Positions 45,112 to 54,682 of a stretch of DNA of 64,000 nucleotides are shown here, piece by piece. The stretch lies in NCBI GenBank assembly GCA_043810345.1, contig JBDROF010000043.1, forward strand, positions 1-64,000. Direction: 5' to 3'. Within the stretch, counting starts at the first letter, position 1. Each line of letters begins with the position of its first letter. Under the pieces are notes generated by a model that was not told the DNA's origin, did not search any database, and worked only from the letters and a program-made list of their open reading frames with translations. The position numbers and the translations under genes are program-made. This stretch comes from QYOJ01 sp043810345 (lineage in GTDB: Bacteria > Bacteroidota > Bacteroidia > Bacteroidales > FEN-979).

Positions 45112-46758
45112 TTACTTCGTCGCTGCTTCCAGTCGTTTCATGATAGAGAAGATGAACGCGGCAGAGACCAGACAGCAGACGACAAAGACCATCCATACCT
45201 GCCACAGTTCCAGCCTGACCCAAAGCGTCGTGCCAACGAACAGCAGCGCATTCCCAATAGCTGTAGCAGCAAGCCATCCGCCCTGCATGAGTCCCTGAAA
45301 CCGCGGAGGTGCGACCTTCGACACAAACGAGAGCCCCATCGGGCTGAGGTACAATTCAGCTACTGTTAAAATAAAGTAAGTTCCCATCAGCCAGTAAGGA
45401 GATACCCGATCGGGCGCAGGGTTCCCCTGCAGATCAAGCGGTGAAACCACCGTAAAGGAGGCCAGCATCATCAGCACGAAACCCATTGCGGCCATGATCA
45501 TGCCGCTCCCGATCTTTCTGGGGGTTGAGGCCTCCTTATTCCGTTTCCGCTGCCAGGCAAACAATCCTACCACAATTGGAGTAAGGAAGACGATCAGAAT
45601 GGGATTGAACTGCTGGAATGTTTCGGGCTCGATCATATTGGCATTGCTAAACGTACCATAGAAGTACCATAAAAGCAATGTTCCGGCAACCAGAACAGCA
45701 GCTCCCACCACACGCATAATCGCTTTCATTCCTTTTCGTACAAGCATGACAATTCCAACGATGACTCCGATCAGTGACAGTAAAGCGGGCAGATAGAAAA
45801 ATATAAATGTGAGCGGACCTACTGTTTTATCCGTGTAATCCCTGGCAAAAAGTGTCAGGGTAAGTCCGTTCTGGTGGAACGACATCCAGAAGAAAATAAC
45901 GACCAGAAATACCAGGCCCAGCGCAATAAGTCTTTTCTTCTCCTGAGCCCAGGGCATCTGGATGATGGATGCATCCTTCTGCACCATTTTTTTCCGGTCG
46001 GGAAGATGCCGTTTGAATCCCAGGTAGATTAACAGGGATACAACCATGGCAAGAGAGGCAATCCCGAAGGCATAGTTGTAGCCGGTGGAGAACACATGAA
46101 TATATTCCTGGGCAAATTGCATCAGGTCGGCCACAGGTTGTCCCGAAAGCATAACTTTATCAGCAAGAGGTTGCATGGCAGAAGTATCAACCATGTTCCC
46201 GTCAATCAGGCGATGACAAAGAGCCGGCAGGTCTGGATCATATCCGTAGCCATTGGTATGTAGCCACCAGGTCCGGATAGCCCGGGCTGCACTGGGGGCG
46301 AAAAAAGCTCCGATGTTAATACCCATGTAAAATACGCTGAATGCGGAGTCCCTGAGTTTTCCATATTTCTCATTATCATACAACTGGCCAACCAATGCCT
46401 GCAGGTTCCCTTTGAACAATCCATTCCCAAAGGCAATGGTGAATAAACCGAGGATGGTGAAGGCGAGACCCATGCCAGGAATGACCAGCAGTGCATATCC
46501 CAGAAACATAACCACCTGTCCGACCATGATGGTCCCTTTGTAATTCTGGGTGCGGTCGGCTATGAATCCTCCCAATAAAGCCAGGGCATAAATCGAAAAA
46601 TAAAATATAGCATAGATAATTCCGGCCTCATCGGCTGGTAGTCCATATCTTGCTTGTAGAAACAGAACCAGGATCGCCATCATGGTGTAAAACCCGAATC
46701 GCTCTCCCATGTTAGCGAAGAAGGCTACGTAAAGTCCTTTAGGATGTCCTTTGAACAT
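45112..46758 (-). CDS. POT/PTR2 family peptide transporter
   Basis: 548 residues from MFKGHPKGLYVAFFANMGER, with the family motif NMGERFGFYTMMAILVLFL, the GGFIADRTQ loop and FSVFYMGINIGAFFAPSAA. About 12 to 14 membrane segments. Imports di- and tripeptides with protons; other POT substrates such as nitrate or sugars are unlikely in this lineage. The first membrane motif follows directly after the chosen start. A terminator hairpin follows. Confidence 0.93.
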   Translation of the reverse strand: MFKGHPKGLYVAFFANMGERFGFYTMMAILVLFLQARYGLPADEAGIIYAIFYFSIYALALLGGFIADRTQNYKGTIMVGQVVMFLGYALLVIPGMGLAFTILGLFTIAFGNGLFKGNLQALVGQLYDNEKYGKLRDSAFSVFYMGINIGAFFAPSAARAIRTWWLHTNGYGYDPDLPALCHRLIDGNMVDTSAMQPLADKVMLSGQPVADLMQFAQEYIHVFSTGYNYAFGIASLAMVVSLLIYLGFKRHLPDRKKMVQKDASIIQMPWAQEKKRLIALGLVFLVVIFFWMSFHQNGLTLTLFARDYTDKTVGPLTFIFFYLPALLSLIGVIVGIVMLVRKGMKAIMRVVGAAVLVAGTLLLWYFYGTFSNANMIEPETFQQFNPILIVFLTPIVVGLFAWQRKRNKEASTPRKIGSGMIMAAMGFVLMMLASFTVVSPLDLQGNPAPDRVSPYWLMGTYFILTVAELYLSPMGLSFVSKVAPPRFQGLMQGGWLAATAIGNALLFVGTTLWVRLELWQVWMVFVVCCLVSAAFIFSIMKRLEAATK

Positions 46759-46809
46759 GATAATACTGATGTTTGTGAATACTTTATTAATTCCTGAAAA
46801 AGGGATCTG

Positions 46810-46838
46810 CAAAAATAAACATTTTTGTATACCGGCAA
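46810..46838 (-). promoter_or_regulatory. candidate promoter of the peptide transporter
   Basis: On the minus strand TTG (46836-46838), an 18-bp spacer and TATTTTTG (46810-46817), a full match to TAnnTTTG, 52 nt before the start codon. Confidence 0.45.
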
Positions 46839-46921
46839 GGGCTGCATTCCTTATTGGTATATTTTTAGCTAATTTTATTCTCTGCTGTAATATTTTATTG
46901 TCATCATCGTCTACCCCTCAC

Positions 46922-47437
46922 ATGAATCTCCAGGAATTTGTATCCCAGGTTGTTCCGCTGAAAAATAAACTATTCCGGTTCGCTAAACGATACCTGGAAC
47001 AAAAAGAAGAAGCAGAGGATGTCGTTCAGGAGGTCTTTATCAAATTATGGACCCGCCGGGATAAACTGGATGAATACAGGAGCGTGGAGGCGCTGGCCAT
47101 GATTACAACCAAAAATATGTGCCTGGATAGGATCAAAACCAAACGATTTCCGGTTGATCCGATCGATGACCACCAACGGTTTCTGGAAAACCTGCCGGAA
47201 GAACAGAAAAAAGACTACTCCGATGAGATCTACAAAGTAAGGCAAGTAATGAAGTCATTGCCCCGGCAACAACAGATGATTATGCAGCTGAGAGATATAG
47301 AAGGATATGATTTTGAGTCGATTGCAGAGATCATGGAGATGAATGAAAACGCGGTTCGTGTGAACCTCTCGCGGGCACGGAAACACATAAGGGAATTGAT
47401 AACAACAGCCAAGATATATGACTATCAAAGAAATTGA
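46922..47437 (+). CDS. ECF RNA polymerase sigma factor
   Basis: 171 residues from MNLQEFVSQVVPLKNKLFR. Region 2 (RYLEQKEEAEDVVQEVFIKLW) and region 4 (LPRQQQMIMQLRDIEGYDFESIAEI, MNENAVRVNLSRARKHIRE) are clear. It directs transcription of a small regulon. It overlaps the following membrane protein by 20 nt, so that protein is the natural candidate for its anti-sigma factor. Confidence 0.95.
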   Translation: MNLQEFVSQVVPLKNKLFRFAKRYLEQKEEAEDVVQEVFIKLWTRRDKLDEYRSVEALAMITTKNMCLDRIKTKRFPVDPIDDHQRFLENLPEEQKKDYSDEIYKVRQVMKSLPRQQQMIMQLRDIEGYDFESIAEIMEMNENAVRVNLSRARKHIRELITTAKIYDYQRN

Positions 47438-47999
47438 AGCCTTACTGGCAAAGTATTACGAAGGGGAGACCTCCCTCCTGGAAGAACATCTTTTGAAAGA
47501 GTACTTCCAGGGAGAGAATATCCCCATTCACCTTCTGGAGCACAAACCGATTTTCGGCTTCGTTTCGGTAGAGGCAAAAACAACACTCTCGCCGGAATTC
47601 GAAACATCCCTGCAGGAGAAACTCGGAAATAGTCGAGTTGTCTCCATGAATCCCACCAGAAAACGCTTCCTTTTCACCCTCTCACTGGCGGCAAGTATCA
47701 TTCTGATTGCCGGTCTGATTACCCTATTCCGGTTGGGGATTTTCTCACCCTCCCAGCCCTATGGGACCATCACAGATCCTCAGATCGCCTATACCGAAAC
47801 CAGGAATGCCCTCTACCTCGTGAGTTCCCGATTCAATATCGGTCTCAGCCAGATGCAACACCTCGAAGCATTCAATACCGGTCTAAGCCGGGCACAGCAA
47901 CTGCAGAGGTTCAATTCCGGTTTGAAGGAAATAACTAAAATCAATCAACTTGAACAATATCAACCCATAATTATAAACCCCGGACGAATCCCGAAATAA
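47418..47999 (+). CDS. putative anti-sigma or sigma-regulating membrane protein
   Basis: 193 residues with one membrane segment (FLFTLSLAASIILIAGLITL, about 84-105), a charged cytoplasmic N-terminus with a short Leu-rich helix pair (IEALLAKYYEGETSLLEEHL), and a periplasmic part. The KYYEGETSLLEE pattern is common in Bacteroidota anti-sigma-like proteins. It overlaps the ECF gene, implying translational coupling. No ZAS zinc motif is visible. Confidence 0.75.
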   Translation: MTIKEIEALLAKYYEGETSLLEEHLLKEYFQGENIPIHLLEHKPIFGFVSVEAKTTLSPEFETSLQEKLGNSRVVSMNPTRKRFLFTLSLAASIILIAGLITLFRLGIFSPSQPYGTITDPQIAYTETRNALYLVSSRFNIGLSQMQHLEAFNTGLSRAQQLQRFNSGLKEITKINQLEQYQPIIINPGRIPK

Positions 48000-48021
48000 C
48001 CGTCCATAAATCCCAGATCCG

Positions 48022-48594
48022 ATGAAAGCAATGACAATCAAAGCAGGTTTACTCATATGCATGGTCTTGCCGTTGATGAGCATGGCACAGTATAAAAGTC
48101 CGGTAGAGAAGGTGTATGAAAAATATGCCGGAAAAGAAGGATTCACCTCCGTGAACGTCACCAAAGAGCTTTTCCAGATGATCATGAATGTGGAGATCGA
48201 AGGTGAAGGCACGGAAGAGGTCAAGGAATTGCAGAAGATGATGGAGCAGCTCGATGGCCTCAAAGTCATCACGTTCGAAAATAAAGAAGATCCGGAAAAA
48301 GCCAAAGCGCTATACAAAGAGTTCAACGCCCTCTTTCCATCCTCCTCTTTCGCTGAAATAATGGTGATCAAAGAGAATGGAAGTAACATCAGGTTCCTGA
48401 CCAAACAGGGCGAAAAAGGAAAAATACTGGAGCTGGTGATGCTGGCAGAAGAGAAAGGAGAGGTGACCGTTCTGAGTCTGGTCGGCAGAATCGACATGTC
48501 CACTGTCTCTAAACTATCTGGCAAAATGAAAATCCATGGCATGGATAAGCTGGATAAGATAGAAAAGGAGGGTCAGAAGCAAAAAACAAAGTGA
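48022..48594 (+). CDS. DUF4252 domain protein
   Basis: 190 residues with signal peptide (LLICMVLPLMSMAQ). The mature part (YEKYAGKEGFTSVNVTKELF, LKVITFENKEDPEKAKAL, EIMVIKENGSNIRFLTKQG, EVTVLSLVGRIDMSTVSKLS) is a typical DUF4252 protein. Such genes usually follow ECF sigma and membrane-protein genes, as here. Function unknown; periplasmic. Confidence 0.9.
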   Translation: MKAMTIKAGLLICMVLPLMSMAQYKSPVEKVYEKYAGKEGFTSVNVTKELFQMIMNVEIEGEGTEEVKELQKMMEQLDGLKVITFENKEDPEKAKALYKEFNALFPSSSFAEIMVIKENGSNIRFLTKQGEKGKILELVMLAEEKGEVTVLSLVGRIDMSTVSKLSGKMKIHGMDKLDKIEKEGQKQKTK

Positions 48595-48597
48595 CCT

Positions 48598-48625
48598 CAT
48601 TCTTCATTCCTCATTCCTCATTTAC
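48598..48625. repeat. heptamer array CATTCCT x4
   Basis: Units CATTCTT, CATTCCT, CATTCCT, CATTTAC. It begins 3 bp after the DUF4252 stop, and its last bases (48622-48624) are the stop codon of the convergent outer-membrane gene. Same family as 35174. Confidence 0.8.
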
Positions 48626-50685
48626 AGCTTTACCCTCACCTGAACCTTCAACTCCGATTTCAGGTTCCCGTCGATCTGCTCCAGATCATTACCGATAGTG
48701 GTTCGATCGGTATATCTGGTGACACCCAACCAACCCGAAAGCTCTATTCGCCTGGCTATAGCCGCCTGGATCAGCAATACGCACCGGATACCCTTTCCAT
48801 AACAGACTGGCGACGACCAGCTGTAGAGCACATCAGGTTCATACGTATAGATCCTGGCGTTGTAATAGGGAATGTCGAAAAGGATGTATTTCACCCGTAC
48901 TCCCTGAAATACACCCGCCCTGCGGTATCTAATCTCCTGACTGGCAAGATACCCTGTCTCTCTTTTTTGATCCGTGATGCGATAGTTCCGTAATACGAGA
49001 CAGCTTCTTAAGGAAACCGTGGGACTGGCGGTGATGTTGCATTCCACCTTCAGGTCACTTTTCCTCTCTTCTGTCAGGGGCGTGGTGTTCCCTACGGACA
49101 AGCGGCTGTTTACCTCTCCTCTCTTCAGGCTGTACTTCAACGAGAGAGACCAGAAAGGGGATACCTGGTAATGTCCGAGCAAGCCCGCCTCCACGCCGTC
49201 AGAGGGTCCATTGACCTGGTACCGGAGCCAGGGAAACCGGTAGAGATCAATATATCCGCTGACAGTTGTTTTTGGAATGAGTTGAGTTTGTAACCTGATG
49301 AAGAGCCCCTGCTCATTGGCAGTCGCACTGTTCTGTGAAATCGCTGTGGAAAACGGGTTTTGGAATTCAGGCTGATAGCTACGGCAGAGAAGTAACAGAT
49401 CCACACCCGACAGTGGAACCACTGAGACCCCAGCCAACCAGGCTTTTCCTCCGTTAAGACTGATACTATACTCTCCAAAAAACTGGGCAAAACCAATCCG
49501 GCAACGTCCGTCGAATCCCAGAGCACCAAACCTGGCACCCTGTAATCCAAAATATTTATATACTTCTGGTGTTGGTTGAAGGGAAGCACTCCACGTACCA
49601 TAAAAACCGGTCAAACCAATGAGAAAAAACCGGCCACGGTAACTAATGTGTCCCCCATAGACCCACTCTCGGACCTGCTTTCTTCGATTCATCTCTTCCT
49701 GGGTACGGTGGTATCCGGTTTCCGTAAATGAGCTGATAACAGGAGACAACACCTCACTTGTATCAACCGGATGCACCAAAGCATCTTTGTAAGTATCGGA
49801 AACAAATCCCGACCATTCCCACCTGCCGGTCCTGATTGTGACCGCTATACCTCGCAAAAATCCATTTTCACACACAGATTGTGAAGGGGCGAATCCGGCG
49901 TTGTATCGCATCGCGCTCCCAAAATAGACCAACGATCCGAACGAATTGCCTCCCAGGGTCAATCCTTGTCCGAAGGAAACCCTGAAGTGCCCCACGGTCA
50001 GTTGTTTCAGCCAATGGAGGTTCTGTAATGAGAGGAATCCGGAGTAAAAATCCATTCCCATGGGCTGACCTCCCCGGAAGAACTCCTCTCCGGCATCCTT
50101 GTCGCCCGAAATGCCCACCACCAGCCGGTCGGCAAAAGTATATCGGTACCGGAAGTAGTATCGCTGCGGACTCCCCAGATAATAGGTTCCCGGTTCCTCC
50201 TGCCGGGTGGAATCATCGTCCTGGTATCCTGCCTGCGTTTGTAATACCTGCTGGTACCGGAGAATTAATTCATGGTGTCCGTGACGGATGAGATTCCGGG
50301 GAGTCAGGTGAACCTTGTCAGGTGGAGCGCCAACCTCCAGGTAAGAAGTCAGCTGCCGTATGAGGGTGGAATCAAACCCCTCCACTGCTTGCAGTTCATA
50401 CATGGAAAATACTTCGCCATAGTTATTGAGGTAATCGATCAGGTTTTTAATTTGCTTGGGATTAAGAAAGGATATCCTGGAAAGGTCGTTTGGATCAAGC
50501 CGATTGATGTTGATCTTTTTTTGCAGGGCTGAATATGTGAGAACCTCCTCCTCGTCTGGTTCCAGATCACGGGATTCTGAATAGGATTCCAACATCTCGT
50601 CTAGAAACATATTCTCCACTTCTTGCGATATCCCTTGAGTAAGGCCCGATAACAGGCAAATCAATAGTATGACTCTCGTTTTCAT
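48622..50685 (-). CDS. helix-hairpin-helix-bearing outer-membrane-like protein
   Basis: 687 residues with signal peptide (MKTRVILLICLLSGLTQGIS). Residues about 45-115 contain a ComEA-like helix-hairpin-helix region (ININRLDPNDLSRISFL, LNNYGEVFSMYELQAV). The remaining 550 residues are strand-rich (FRYRYTFADRLVVGIS, VGHFRVSFGQGLTLGG) like an outer-membrane barrel. This combination is known in Bacteroidota but unexplained. ATGA overlap with the PorV-like gene upstream shows coupling. Confidence 0.85.
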   Translation of the reverse strand: MKTRVILLICLLSGLTQGISQEVENMFLDEMLESYSESRDLEPDEEEVLTYSALQKKININRLDPNDLSRISFLNPKQIKNLIDYLNNYGEVFSMYELQAVEGFDSTLIRQLTSYLEVGAPPDKVHLTPRNLIRHGHHELILRYQQVLQTQAGYQDDDSTRQEEPGTYYLGSPQRYYFRYRYTFADRLVVGISGDKDAGEEFFRGGQPMGMDFYSGFLSLQNLHWLKQLTVGHFRVSFGQGLTLGGNSFGSLVYFGSAMRYNAGFAPSQSVCENGFLRGIAVTIRTGRWEWSGFVSDTYKDALVHPVDTSEVLSPVISSFTETGYHRTQEEMNRRKQVREWVYGGHISYRGRFFLIGLTGFYGTWSASLQPTPEVYKYFGLQGARFGALGFDGRCRIGFAQFFGEYSISLNGGKAWLAGVSVVPLSGVDLLLLCRSYQPEFQNPFSTAISQNSATANEQGLFIRLQTQLIPKTTVSGYIDLYRFPWLRYQVNGPSDGVEAGLLGHYQVSPFWSLSLKYSLKRGEVNSRLSVGNTTPLTEERKSDLKVECNITASPTVSLRSCLVLRNYRITDQKRETGYLASQEIRYRRAGVFQGVRVKYILFDIPYYNARIYTYEPDVLYSWSSPVCYGKGIRCVLLIQAAIARRIELSGWLGVTRYTDRTTIGNDLEQIDGNLKSELKVQVRVKL

Positions 50686-51518
50686 TCTTCTGAAGAAAAA
50701 TTCTTGCCAAAGGAATACCCTATTGAAATCGCCGGTGAAAATCCCAACACCATATGATACTCTGTCGCGATATCCACTACCAACCGCCCCAGGGTCACCC
50801 CGATACCCCCTGTTACCATAAAAGGACCCGTTAGCATACCAATCCTGCCATACACCGGTTTAGCCAGCCGAACCTCCAGGCCTGTTTTCAACACCAGCGG
50901 ATGTTCCAGGTCCTTCTCTCCCTCCAACAGGATCAGCACCTTTCCCGATAGATCATACCCGACCCCAAGCCGAAAAAGTACCGGCAACCGTTCTTCCGGA
51001 CCACTGGTGAGCTTCACCGGCACTGGATTGCAGACCTGCATTCCAATCGTCCAGAACCGGTCAGGTTTGTACATCCAACCGATCTCACAGGAGAGTACCC
51101 CCCGGCTGCCATACCCTTCAGCAATCTGAAGCCGGAAGTACTGGAGCTGCACTCCCATACTGAACCGCTTCCCGAACTTCCGGGCATAGGAAATTCCTGC
51201 TTTGAACTCGTTGTATAACCGGAATCCATGGTAAGAGAGCACCAGCCCGAAAGCTCCCGGCTTGCCCGACCAGGATAATGCCAGCGCTTCAAAACAAAGC
51301 TCCTTCATAAGAAACCGGTTTTCTGCAAACAAACCAGCTTGCCACCCGTCCTGCCAGATCATACCGGCCTGGTTAGTGGATACTGACCAGATACCTGGCA
51401 CTGCAACAGCAGCTCTTCCCATGGCTGCCGCTCTCCCTCCTGGGAGAGATTCTCCTTCCGAACCCAGTACACTGACTGCTATGGAAAGAGCGATCAATCC
51501 GATAAAAATCCACTTCAT
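50682..51518 (-). CDS. PorV/PorQ-like outer-membrane protein
   Basis: 278 residues with signal peptide (FIGLIALSIAVSVLGS). GRAAAMGRAAVAVPGIWSVS, NQAGMIW and repeated strand patterns (FGLVLSYHGFRLYN, FSMGVQLQYFRLQIAEGYG) fit the PorV-like group of FadL-type barrels, some of which serve the type IX secretion system. Overlaps the HhH gene by 4 nt. The exact role is open. Confidence 0.72.
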   Translation of the reverse strand: MKWIFIGLIALSIAVSVLGSEGESLPGGRAAAMGRAAVAVPGIWSVSTNQAGMIWQDGWQAGLFAENRFLMKELCFEALALSWSGKPGAFGLVLSYHGFRLYNEFKAGISYARKFGKRFSMGVQLQYFRLQIAEGYGSRGVLSCEIGWMYKPDRFWTIGMQVCNPVPVKLTSGPEERLPVLFRLGVGYDLSGKVLILLEGEKDLEHPLVLKTGLEVRLAKPVYGRIGMLTGPFMVTGGIGVTLGRLVVDIATEYHMVLGFSPAISIGYSFGKNFSSEE

Positions 51519-51623
51519 GTTTTCGATTTCCCATTAATCCGGAAAAAGGGGAAAAGGTTATACCTCGATCCAGAGTTTTTTTCCTCTTTCATATCCTTTA
51601 CTTTTGCAGGAAACATTTATCAT

Positions 51624-52283
51624 ATGACAGAACTGGTATTATCGTTCCTCGAAGAGCTGGAACAAAACAACACCCGCGACTGGTTTCATGCAAATAACGG
51701 GTGGTATAATGAAGCGAAACTTGAAGTGGAGAAACTGGTAAACACCTTGATCCCGGGAGTAGCCAGGTTTGACCCCTCCGTGAAATTTATCACCGCCAAA
51801 GAGTGCATGTTCAGGATTTTCCGGGATGTCCGCTTCTCTAAGGATAAAGTGCCATATAAAAATAATTTCGGAGCCTGGATCACGAAAACAGGAAGAAAAA
51901 GCTGTGGACCAGGATACTACATCCATATTCAACCCGGGGAGTCGTTCCTGGCAGCAGGAATCTATATGCCTGATCCTGAAAAGTTGAAAAAGATCCGGCA
52001 GGAAATCTATTTCAACATTGCCGAATTCAAAGCGATTCTGGAGAGGAGAGAGCTAAGGAAGTATGTAAAGGGGGTGGACGAAATGGACCGTTTAAAGAAA
52101 CCACCCAAAGGTTTCCCTGCCGATTTTCCCGATATCGAGATCCTGAAGAACAAACACTTCACCGTCTCGTCCTACTTGTCAGAAAAACAACTTTCTGAAC
52201 CCACATTTCCTGAATTTACATTGAAGGTCTTCCAGGCGATGCACCCGTTCAATGCCTTTCTGGGAAAAGCGATTGATGGATAA
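51624..52283 (+). CDS. DUF2461 (TIGR02453) domain protein
   Basis: 219 residues: FLEELEQNNTRDWFHANNGWYNEAK-type N-terminus, FRIFRDVRFSKDKVPYKNNF, GPGYYIHIQPGESFLAAGIY, and LKKPPKGFP. This matches the DUF2461 family, widespread and of unknown function. It is monocistronic and convergent with psd. Confidence 0.92.
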   Translation: MTELVLSFLEELEQNNTRDWFHANNGWYNEAKLEVEKLVNTLIPGVARFDPSVKFITAKECMFRIFRDVRFSKDKVPYKNNFGAWITKTGRKSCGPGYYIHIQPGESFLAAGIYMPDPEKLKKIRQEIYFNIAEFKAILERRELRKYVKGVDEMDRLKKPPKGFPADFPDIEILKNKHFTVSSYLSEKQLSEPTFPEFTLKVFQAMHPFNAFLGKAIDG

Positions 52284-52294
52284 TGGAGGAATGA

Positions 52295-52954
52295 TCAGGT
52301 CAAGTGTCCGATCACGGTCTGTTTTCCAACCACCTCTTTCCCGATCCTGATATCGATTTCAGTATCAACTGGTAAAAGCAGGTCCACACGGGATCCGAAT
52401 TTGATAAATCCCAGTTCGTCACCCTGGATCACCGGCTCCCCAACCACCGGATAGCACTTCACCCGGCGGGCAACGGCGCCCGCAATCTGCCGGATCAGGA
52501 TCTCTTTGCCATCTTCCGTTTCAATCACCGTAGTGGTACGTTCATTCTCCAACGAAGCCTTGGGAGAGAAAGCCACCATATGTTTCCCCGGATGGTAATG
52601 GTAATAGGTAATATTTCCTGAGATTGGGAACCAGTTCACATGAACGTCCCGGGCCGACATGAAGATCGATACCTGGATGCGCTCCTCTTTAAAAAACTCC
52701 GGCTCCATGGTCAGTTCAATCACCACTACCTTGCCGTCAGCCGGGGAAATGATGACCTTTTTGCCTCTATTCACCTCCCGTTTCGGGGAGCGAAAAAAAC
52801 GCACGATCATCAGGAAAAACCACAACCCCAACGCATAGAGAAAATAATGAAACCAGGTTTGCTCCGGAAAAATGTGGTTCAGCGTCAGCAGTACCACGGC
52901 TACAAAAAGGAACACAATGAAAATGGTCTTGTATCCTTCGCGGTGTATGGTCAT
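52295..52954 (-). CDS. psd: phosphatidylserine decarboxylase
   Basis: 219 residues from MTIHREGYKTIFIVF. One or two membrane segments (about 8-48), then the soluble domain with SPADGKVVVIE, DVHVNWFPISG, and the self-cleavage site FGSRVDLLLP, where Gly-Ser takes the place of the LGST motif. Converts phosphatidylserine to phosphatidylethanolamine after pyruvoyl formation. It is last in the rsfS-ftsH-cdsA operon, 4 nt after cdsA. Confidence 0.93.
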   Translation of the reverse strand: MTIHREGYKTIFIVFLFVAVVLLTLNHIFPEQTWFHYFLYALGLWFFLMIVRFFRSPKREVNRGKKVIISPADGKVVVIELTMEPEFFKEERIQVSIFMSARDVHVNWFPISGNITYYHYHPGKHMVAFSPKASLENERTTTVIETEDGKEILIRQIAGAVARRVKCYPVVGEPVIQGDELGFIKFGSRVDLLLPVDTEIDIRIGKEVVGKQTVIGHLT

Positions 52955-52958
52955 GGGA

Positions 52959-53804
52959 TCAGAGCAGGTTGCGTAAAACGAGGTACAAAAATACAAAAGG
53001 AACGGAGATAAAGATCGTATCAAAGCGATCCAGGATGCCCCCGTGACCGGGCAGAATGGAACCTGACTCTTTGATGTTCAAACTGCGTTTGAAGAGTGAT
53101 TCGGCCAGATCGCCAAAAGTTCCGAAGAGGATGATCAGGATGGCGATAGCCAGCCAGTCGCCCAGGGAGATTACCGGGGTAAGATAATCCAATCCGACCG
53201 CTGTAAGAAGTGCCACGATCACACCTGCGATGGTTCCTTCCCATGTCTTTTTTGGGGAGATCCGTTCAAAAAATTTATGCTTGCCAAACTGTTTTCCATA
53301 TAGGTAAGCTCCGGTATCGTAAAACCAGGTCAGGATAAAGAATCCAGTAAGAATGACCGGGAACTGCCAGAAGCGGGCAACATCCTTTCCGTTCATCAGG
53401 GTTAGCAGAGCCAGGGGGAAGGAAATGTAAAGGAGACCGGTGATCGTAATGGCTACGTTGATTAAGGGTTGTGGTTGTTTTCTGAAGATCTCCAGAATAA
53501 ACGGAATGAAGAAGAGTGGAATTGCCATCAACACCGGTACAAAAACCTGGTTGATGGTGGTAACGGGAAGTTCAAACCAGATCCCGCAGGTGATGATGAG
53601 GTAAAGCAGGCCGCCACCGATAGTTCCGTATATTCGTTGTGGTCGGATGGTTTCCGTGGTAAACAGGGAATAGAACTCCCACAATCCGAAGATGGTAACC
53701 AGGAAAAAGAACCCGACCAGAAGCCAGTAGCTGAAAACCATGGCTGCAAACAGTACAAAGACCATGGAGAGTCCCGTTATGGTTCGTGCCCAGAAATTAC
53801 TCAT
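52959..53804 (-). CDS. cdsA: phosphatidate cytidylyltransferase
   Basis: 281 residues with about eight membrane segments and the CDP-alcohol precursor signature near the end, SGSILPGHGGILDRFDTIF. Makes CDP-diacylglycerol from phosphatidate and CTP. Overlaps the DUF2007 gene by 8 nt and precedes psd by 4 nt, so phospholipid synthesis is coupled in one transcript. Confidence 0.95.
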   Translation of the reverse strand: MSNFWARTITGLSMVFVLFAAMVFSYWLLVGFFFLVTIFGLWEFYSLFTTETIRPQRIYGTIGGGLLYLIITCGIWFELPVTTINQVFVPVLMAIPLFFIPFILEIFRKQPQPLINVAITITGLLYISFPLALLTLMNGKDVARFWQFPVILTGFFILTWFYDTGAYLYGKQFGKHKFFERISPKKTWEGTIAGVIVALLTAVGLDYLTPVISLGDWLAIAILIILFGTFGDLAESLFKRSLNIKESGSILPGHGGILDRFDTIFISVPFVFLYLVLRNLL

Positions 53805-54039
53805 CCGTCAGAAACTGTTTCAGGATCTGCTGCGCCCGAAGCACATGATCCAGTTTCACATACAATTCTATATCTCCAAATAAATAAGCCGAGTCCTGTT
53901 TATTAATGATCACTACTGGAATATCACTCTCCTCCAGTAACCCTTTCAGGATCTCTACCTTGTAAAGGATCTTGTTGGCGAATAAACACACCCACCGTTC
54001 CTGGTTTTGTTCAGGTGCTGGCATGGGTGATGTTTTCAA
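53797..54039 (-). CDS. DUF2007 (putative signal transducing) protein
   Basis: 80 residues: WVCLFANKILYKVEILKGLL, ESDIPVVIINKQDSAY, IELYVKLDHVLRAQQILKQF. This matches DUF2007, a small ferredoxin-like domain of unknown role. The start MKTSPMPAPEQ (54039) overlaps the LUD gene by 29 nt; MPAPEQ at 54024 is an alternative. Located inside the phospholipid operon. Confidence 0.85.
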   Translation of the reverse strand: MKTSPMPAPEQNQERWVCLFANKILYKVEILKGLLEESDIPVVIINKQDSAYLFGDIELYVKLDHVLRAQQILKQFLTDE

Positions 54040-54667
54040 TCAGGAATACATACAACTCCCTGGGGCCGTGTGCACCCATCACCAGTGTCTTTTCAATGTC
54101 GGCTGTCCGGCTGGGACCTGTGATCAGGGAGATCATGGAGGGAAAATCATCACCATACTTTTTCCGGATCAGTTTGTAGGCCTGCTTCAGACCCGGAACC
54201 AGTTGCGAGGTAAATCCGACCACTACGTGAATTTCCGGAAAAACCACAATCTTCCGTCCCGGGTTTAGTTTTGATGATACCATGATACTCCCAAACCTGG
54301 CAATCAGGGATTCACAGCGTGTAATCCCCATCCGTGCTTTCGTGATCATGGCCGGATCTGATTCAAACGGGATGCCGGCCTCTTTCAGATAATTCTGGAG
54401 GAGAGGATCCAGGCAATAAAGCAGGGGCCAATCCTTCTCCAGAATAAAGGATTTCAATACCCCCAGGAATTCATCCTCACTTTCGCAATAAACAAACTTT
54501 CCGGCCGCGCTCACCAGTGCCTGGGCAAAGGTTACATCCAGGGTGTCTGTGATCTCAGGATAAACATCCGATTCCTGATCCAGGATTGGGAAAGGAGGAT
54601 CGCCTTTCTCGATCAACGCATGCCGGATCTTTTTCAGGATCTTCTCCCGTGATGTGCTCTCTTCCAT
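54011..54667 (-). CDS. LUD domain protein (LutC/YkgG-like)
   Basis: 218 residues: REKILKKIRHAL start, VTFAQALVSAAGKFVYCESED, CESLIARFGSIMVSSKLNPGR, VVGFTSQLVPGLKQAY, MISLITGPSRTADIEKTLVMGAHGPRELYVFL. The GPSRTADIE segment is the LUD hallmark. In lactate utilisation LutC works with LutA and LutB; here these partners are absent and the gene sits between ftsH and DUF2007. Confidence 0.93.
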   Translation of the reverse strand: MEESTSREKILKKIRHALIEKGDPPFPILDQESDVYPEITDTLDVTFAQALVSAAGKFVYCESEDEFLGVLKSFILEKDWPLLYCLDPLLQNYLKEAGIPFESDPAMITKARMGITRCESLIARFGSIMVSSKLNPGRKIVVFPEIHVVVGFTSQLVPGLKQAYKLIRKKYGDDFPSMISLITGPSRTADIEKTLVMGAHGPRELYVFLIENITHAST

Positions 54668-54682
54668 TACAGGAAATTGCGA

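Noticed and set aside
54011..54667. Lactate utilisation operon
   Set aside because: Only a LUD-domain gene is present; no LutA or LutB gene next to it.
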